Shown piece by piece: positions 7,101 to 10,452 of a stretch of DNA of 10,452 nt. The stretch's first letter is position 1. Every line of letters starts with the position of its first letter. The notes beneath the pieces were generated by a model. It was not told the DNA's origin. It did not search any database and was given only the letters and a program-made list of their open reading frames with translations. The position numbers and the translations under genes were made by a program. The stretch spans positions 1 to 10,452 of the forward strand of contig DLGW01000023.1 of the NCBI GenBank assembly GCA_002482885.1, in the 5' to 3' direction. Origin of the DNA: Flavobacteriaceae bacterium UBA7684. Lineage in GTDB: Bacteria; Bacteroidota; Bacteroidia; Flavobacteriales; Flavobacteriaceae.

Positions 7101-7938
7101 TATGATTGATGATATTGTTCACAACTACAAAATTAAATTGAACGATTTACAAGGAGCATTACGTCGCGAGAAATTTACTATTACTGTTGGGGATGAATTA
7201 CCAGTAGGTATTTTAAAACTAGCTAAAGTTTATGTTGCTAAAAAACGTAAACTAAAAGTAGGGGATAAAATGGCAGGACGTCACGGTAACAAAGGTATTG
7301 TTGCTAAGATTGTTCGTGCAGAAGATATGCCATTCTTAGAAGACGGTACACCAGTAGACATCGTATTGAATCCACTTGGGGTACCTTCACGTATGAACAT
7401 TGGTCAGATTTATGAAACTGTTCTAGGATGGGCAGGTCAAAAATTAGGTAAAAAGTTTGCTACTCCAATTTTTGATGGAGCTACTTTAGATCAAATTAAT
7501 CAATTCACTGACGAAGCGGGAGTTCCAAGATTTGGACACACACACTTATACGATGGTGGAACAGGAGAAAGATTTGATCAAGCGGCTACAGTTGGGGTAA
7601 TTTACATGCTTAAATTAGGCCACATGGTTGACGATAAAATGCATACTCGTTCAATAGGACCATACTCTTTAATTACTCAACAACCATTAGGAGGTAAAGC
7701 TCAATTTGGAGGTCAGCGTTTTGGAGAGATGGAGGTTTGGGCTCTAGAAGCTTATGGTGCTTCAAGTACATTAAGAGAAATACTTACTGTAAAATCAGAT
7801 GATGTGAATGGTAGAGCCAAAACTTACGAGGCAATCGTAAAAGGCGAAACGATGCCAGAACCTGGTTTACCAGAATCATTTAATGTATTGTTGCATGAGT
7901 TAAAAGGACTTGCATTAGACGTTAGATTAGAGGAATAA
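4126..7938 (+). CDS. rpoB: DNA-directed RNA polymerase subunit beta
   Basis: RpoB (1270 residues) forms one half of the RNA polymerase catalytic cleft. I chose ATG at 4126 (protein MITNQTERLNFAS), the usual flavobacterial start, over the in-frame TTG at 4123. The rifampicin region is intact and wild-type-like: Asp476, His486 and Ser491 correspond to E. coli Asp516, His526 and Ser531, with QLSQFMDQTNPLAEITHKRR in between, so no classical resistance substitution is visible. The GDKMAGRHGNKG motif carries Lys1048 and Lys1056, matching E. coli Lys1065 and Lys1073 near the active site. A lysine- and glutamate-rich segment (about 906-1010) sits where E. coli has its large flap-region insertion and is probably a lineage-specific coiled insert. 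The C-terminus (GGQRFGEMEVWALEAYGA onward) binds RpoC. It is followed 63 bp later by rpoC in the same frame. Confidence 0.99.
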   Translation: MITNQTERLNFASTQNIPAYPDFLDIQIKSFKDFFQFETKSDERGNEGLYKTFMENFPITDTRNQFVLEFLDYFVDPSRYSIQECIERGLTYSVPLKARLKLYCTDPEHEDFETIVQDVYLGTIPYMTPSGTFVINGAERVVVSQLHRSPGVFFGQSFHVNGTKLYSARVIPYKGSWIEFATDINNVMYAYIDRKKKLPVTTLFRAIGFEKDKDILEIFDLAEEIKISKSGLKKYVDRKLAARVLKTWHEDFVDEDTGEVVSIERNEIILDRDTIIDKDNIETILDSGVKSILLHKIDNNQADYQIIHNTLQKDPTNSEKEAVEYIYRQLRNAEPPDEDTARGIIDKLFFSDQRYNLGEVGRYRMNKKLGLDSSVTSLVLTKEDIITIVKFLIELINSKEEIDDIDHLSNRRVRTVGEQLSSQFGVGLSRMARTIRERMNVRDNEVFTPIDLINAKTVSSVINSFFGTNQLSQFMDQTNPLAEITHKRRLSALGPGGLSRERAGFEVRDVHYTHYGRLCPIETPEGPNIGLISSLSVYAKVNGMGFIETPYRKVQNGVVNLSETPIYLSAEEEEGKLIAQANIPLDKAGKVLSEKVTAREEGDFPVVDPTAIHYTDVAPNQIASISASLIPFLEHDDANRALMGSNMMRQALPLLRPEAPIVGTGLERQVASDSRVLINAEGEGVVQYVDANEIIIKYDRTEREALVSFESDEKVYRLVKFRKTNQSSNINLKPIVRKGDRVTKGQVLCEGYATQNGELALGRNMKVAFMPWKGYNFEDAIVISEKVVRDDIFTSIHIDDYSLEVRDTKLGVEELTNDIPNVSEEATKDLDENGMIRIGAEVKPGDILIGKITPKGESDPTPEEKLLRAIFGDKAGDVKDASLKASPSLHGVVIDKKLFTRAVKDKRKKTKEKEEIAYVETQFEVKFNELKEVLIEKLASLVVGKTAQGVLNDLGEEIFPKGKKFTQKMLYSVEDYAHLNNCVWTTDDSINSMIDDIVHNYKIKLNDLQGALRREKFTITVGDELPVGILKLAKVYVAKKRKLKVGDKMAGRHGNKGIVAKIVRAEDMPFLEDGTPVDIVLNPLGVPSRMNIGQIYETVLGWAGQKLGKKFATPIFDGATLDQINQFTDEAGVPRFGHTHLYDGGTGERFDQAATVGVIYMLKLGHMVDDKMHTRSIGPYSLITQQPLGGKAQFGGQRFGEMEVWALEAYGASSTLREILTVKSDDVNGRAKTYEAIVKGETMPEPGLPESFNVLLHELKGLALDVRLEE

Positions 7939-7941
7939 GGT

Positions 7942-7968
7942 AAAGGAGGTGACTTTAGTTGCCTCCTT
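7942..7968 (+). promoter_or_regulatory. Hairpin sequestering an extended Shine-Dalgarno sequence, rpoB–rpoC gap
   Basis: AAAGGAGGTGA (7942-7952) is an 11-nt perfect complement of the usual bacterial 16S rRNA tail UCACCUCCUUU. Its AAGGAGG part (7943-7949) pairs with CCTCCTT (7962-7968). Inner pairs T·G, G·T, A-T and C-G close a 4-nt TTTA loop, giving an 11-pair stem. The structure begins 4 nt after the rpoB stop, so a ribosome finishing rpoB would melt it. No T-run follows, so it is not a terminator. It is too far (49 nt) from the rpoC ATG to act as its normal ribosome binding site. Function is unknown; coupling or ribosome-dependent control is inferred. Confidence 0.5.
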
Positions 7969-7986
7969 ATTATAAAAATAATTTTG
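7959..7986 (+). promoter_or_regulatory. Candidate Bacteroidota-type promoter upstream of rpoC
   Basis: TAATTTTG (7979-7986) fits the Bacteroidota -7 consensus TAnnTTTG exactly, and a TTG (7959-7961) lies 17 nt upstream, within the spacing reported for Flavobacterium -33 elements. Transcription would start only about 8-12 nt before the rpoC ATG at 8002. The -33 part is just three bases and lies in the hairpin arm, so chance agreement in this AT-rich DNA is a real possibility. Confidence 0.25.
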
Positions 7987-8009
7987 TTTACTCAGAATAT
8001 CATGGCTAG
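7959..8009 (+). other. Possible 16-codon leader frame overlapping the rpoC start
   Basis: A TTG codon (7959-7961) lies 9 nt after the GGAGG core (7945-7949), a normal Shine-Dalgarno spacing. It opens the frame MPPYYKNNFVYSEYHG, ending at TAG 8007-8009, so its last codons run across the rpoC ATG (8002-8004) in a different frame (+1). If translated, terminating ribosomes could reinitiate on rpoC. TTG is a weak start and the peptide resembles nothing I know. It may simply be a chance frame beside the hairpin. Confidence 0.15.
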
Positions 8010-10452
8010 AATCAACGATAATATCCCACAAAAAAAGTTTAATAAAATCACTATTGGTTTAGCTTCTCCAGAGTCTATTTTATCAGAATCTAGGGGTGAA
8101 GTTTTAAAACCAGAAACCATTAATTACCGTACACACCGTCCGGAGCGTGATGGTTTATTCTGCGAGCGTATATTCGGACCTGTAAAAGATTACGAATGTG
8201 CTTGTGGTAAATATAAAAGAATACGATACAAAGGAATTGTTTGTGACCGTTGTGGAGTAGAAGTTACCGAGAAAAAAGTACGTAGAGACAGAGTAGGACA
8301 CATCAACTTAGTAGTTCCTGTGGCTCACATTTGGTATTTCCGTTCATTACCTAATAAAATAGGTTACCTATTAGGATTGTCATCTAAGAAATTAGATATG
8401 ATCATCTATTATGAGCGTTATGTGGTTATTCAACCAGGTATTGCAAAAGGTCCAGATGGAGCTGAATTACAAAAATTAGATTTCTTAACCGAAGAAGAAT
8501 ATTTAAATATTTTAGATAGTCTTCCTATGGAGAATCAATATTTAGACGATCACGATCCAAACAAATTTGTAGCCAAAATGGGTGCAGAATGTTTGATGGA
8601 TTTATTGGCTAGAATTGATTTAGAGCAATTGTCTTACGAATTACGTGCGGCTGCTAATAACGAATCTTCTAAACAACGTAAAACAGAAGCGTTAAAACGT
8701 TTACAAGTTGTAGAATCTATTCGTGGATCAAATGAATACAAAGAGAATCGTCCAGAATGGATGATTTTAAAAGTAATACCAGTTATTCCGCCAGAATTAC
8801 GTCCATTAGTGCCACTAGATGGTGGTCGTTTTGCGACTTCTGATTTGAATGACTTATACAGAAGAGTAATCATTAGAAACAATCGTTTAAAACGTTTGGT
8901 TGATATTAAAGCTCCAGAGGTGATTTTACGTAACGAAAAACGTATGCTTCAAGAGTCTGTAGATTCATTATTTGATAATACAAGAAAAGCTTCTTCAGTT
9001 AAAACAGAATCAGCTAGACCATTAAAATCTTTATCAGATTCATTAAAAGGTAAACAAGGTCGTTTCCGTCAAAACTTATTAGGTAAACGTGTGGATTATT
9101 CTGCTCGTTCGGTAATTGTTGTTGGGCCTGAAATGAAATTGTTTGAATGTGGATTGCCAAAAGATATGGCTGCTGAGTTATACAAACCATTTATCGTTCG
9201 TAAGTTAATTGAGCGTGGAATTGTAAAAACAGTTAAATCTGCTAAAAAAATCATCGATAAAAAAGAACCAGTAGTTTGGGATATTCTAGAGAATATTATT
9301 AAAGGACATCCTGTATTACTGAATCGTGCTCCTACTTTGCACCGTTTAGGTATTCAAGCATTTCAACCAAAATTAATCGAAGGAAAAGCAATCCAATTAC
9401 ACCCATTAGTTTGTACGGCGTTTAACGCGGATTTTGATGGGGATCAAATGGCGGTACATTTACCTTTAGGACCAGAGGCTATTTTAGAATCACAATTATT
9501 AATGTTGGCTTCTCATAATATCCTTAACCCTGCGAACGGTTCACCAATTACGGTACCTTCTCAGGACATGGTTTTGGGCTTGTATTATATGACCAAAGAA
9601 AGAGTTTCAACTCCAGAGGTGAAAATCAAAGGAGAAGGATTGACTTTCTATTCTGCAGAAGAAGTAAATATTGCTTTCAATGAAGGTAAATTAGACTTAA
9701 ATGCTTCTATAAAAATTAGAGCAAAAGATTATAATGAAAATGGAGAGTTGGTTTACCAAATTATAAAATCAACTACAGGTAGAGTTTTATTTAATGAAGT
9801 TGTTCCAGAAAAAGCAGGTTACATTAACGAGATTCTAACTAAAAAGAATTTAAGAGATATTATTGGTAGAATTTTAGAGGTAACAGATGTTCCTACTACT
9901 GCCGAATTCTTGGACAACATCAAAAACATGGGATTCAAATTCGCTTTCAAAGGAGGTTTGTCTTTCAGTTTAGGAGATATCGTTATTCCAGAAGAAAAAA
10001 CAAAATTAATTGCTGATGCAAATACTCAGGTAGAAGGCGTTATGGTAAACTATAACATGGGTCTTATTACCAACAATGAGCGTTATAATCAAGTAATTGA
10101 TATCTGGACTTCAACCAATGCTGTTTTAACCGAGTTGTCTATGAAGCGTATTCGCGAGGACAAACAAGGATTCAACTCGGTATATATGATGTTGGATTCA
10201 GGAGCAAGGGGTTCAAAAGAACAAATTCGTCAGTTAACAGGTATGCGTGGTTTGATGGCTAAGCCTAAAAAATCAACTGCTGGTGGTGGTGAAATTATTG
10301 AAAACCCGATTCTTTCTAACTTTAAGGAAGGTCTTTCTATTCTTGAGTACTTTATCTCTACTCACGGTGCTCGTAAAGGTCTTGCGGATACGGCTTTGAA
10401 AACGGCTGATGCTGGATACTTAACGAGAAGATTACATGACGTTTCTCAAGAT
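8002..10452 (+). CDS. rpoC: DNA-directed RNA polymerase subunit beta', 3'-truncated by window edge
   Basis: RpoC is the largest polymerase subunit and holds the catalytic magnesium. The frame is open from ATG 8002 to the window end (817 codons of roughly 1400 expected). The N-terminal zinc-binding domain has Cys66, Cys68, Cys81 and Cys84 (CACGKYK and CDRCGVEV). The clamp helices that bind sigma factor start near Tyr286 (YRRVIIRNNRLKRL). The conserved RQNLLGKRVDYSARSVIVV lies at 356-374. The catalytic NADFDGD has Asp477, Asp479 and Asp481, which chelate Mg2+. The bridge helix runs from about Phe774 (FKEGLSILEYF, ending YLTRRLHDVSQD), so the window stops just before the trigger loop. MARINDNIPQKKFNKITIGL is a normal N-terminus, which supports this ATG; an in-frame TTG lies at 7984. 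No frameshift or insertion is seen in the visible part. Confidence 0.99.
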   Translation, partial: MARINDNIPQKKFNKITIGLASPESILSESRGEVLKPETINYRTHRPERDGLFCERIFGPVKDYECACGKYKRIRYKGIVCDRCGVEVTEKKVRRDRVGHINLVVPVAHIWYFRSLPNKIGYLLGLSSKKLDMIIYYERYVVIQPGIAKGPDGAELQKLDFLTEEEYLNILDSLPMENQYLDDHDPNKFVAKMGAECLMDLLARIDLEQLSYELRAAANNESSKQRKTEALKRLQVVESIRGSNEYKENRPEWMILKVIPVIPPELRPLVPLDGGRFATSDLNDLYRRVIIRNNRLKRLVDIKAPEVILRNEKRMLQESVDSLFDNTRKASSVKTESARPLKSLSDSLKGKQGRFRQNLLGKRVDYSARSVIVVGPEMKLFECGLPKDMAAELYKPFIVRKLIERGIVKTVKSAKKIIDKKEPVVWDILENIIKGHPVLLNRAPTLHRLGIQAFQPKLIEGKAIQLHPLVCTAFNADFDGDQMAVHLPLGPEAILESQLLMLASHNILNPANGSPITVPSQDMVLGLYYMTKERVSTPEVKIKGEGLTFYSAEEVNIAFNEGKLDLNASIKIRAKDYNENGELVYQIIKSTTGRVLFNEVVPEKAGYINEILTKKNLRDIIGRILEVTDVPTTAEFLDNIKNMGFKFAFKGGLSFSLGDIVIPEEKTKLIADANTQVEGVMVNYNMGLITNNERYNQVIDIWTSTNAVLTELSMKRIREDKQGFNSVYMMLDSGARGSKEQIRQLTGMRGLMAKPKKSTAGGGEIIENPILSNFKEGLSILEYFISTHGARKGLADTALKTADAGYLTRRLHDVSQD

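Noticed and set aside
10440..10452. rpoC without a stop codon, as a broken gene
   Set aside because: The frame is intact up to the last base; it is cut by the window edge at the end of the bridge helix.

Overview
The window is an ordinary, highly conserved housekeeping region from a low-GC member of the Bacteroidota, most probably a Flavobacteriaceae genus close to Flavobacterium. The evidence is the gene order tuf–tRNA-Trp–secE–nusG–rplKAJL–rpoBC, RpoB beginning MITNQTERLNFAS, a 65-residue SecE with a single membrane helix, and strong A/T preference in coding DNA. The annotated starts are preceded by A/T-rich sequence rather than Shine-Dalgarno motifs. This assignment rests on remembered family sequences, not on a search.

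Layout: all genes lie on the + strand. The window opens inside tuf (EF-Tu, residues from about 83 to the end). A hairpin with a T-run follows, ending exactly at the first base of a tRNA-Trp gene. Next come secE and nusG (10 bp apart), then rplK, rplA, rplJ and rplL (L11, L1, L10, L7/L12), which form the ribosomal stalk base, the L1 stalk and the L12 stalk. A strong hairpin separates rplL from rpoB. The full 1270-codon rpoB is followed, 63 bp later, by rpoC, which runs off the right edge after 817 codons at the end of the bridge helix. No gap between genes exceeds 120 bp.

The genes work together: RpoB and RpoC form the RNA polymerase catalytic core, NusG couples and paces it, L11/L10/L12 recruit translation GTPases including EF-Tu, and SecE is the small subunit of the SecYEG channel. 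No mobile element, CRISPR array, toxin or defence gene, and no undescribed multi-gene system, is visible.

The unusual part is the 63-bp rpoB–rpoC gap. It holds an 11-nt perfect complement to the usual 16S rRNA 3' tail, rare in a lineage that normally does not use Shine-Dalgarno pairing. The motif is folded into a hairpin and is correctly spaced from a TTG that opens a 16-codon frame ending across the rpoC start. The same gap carries a match to the Bacteroidota promoter consensus, and rpoB and rpoC share one reading frame with only a single stop codon between them. These are hypotheses; the other findings are modest.
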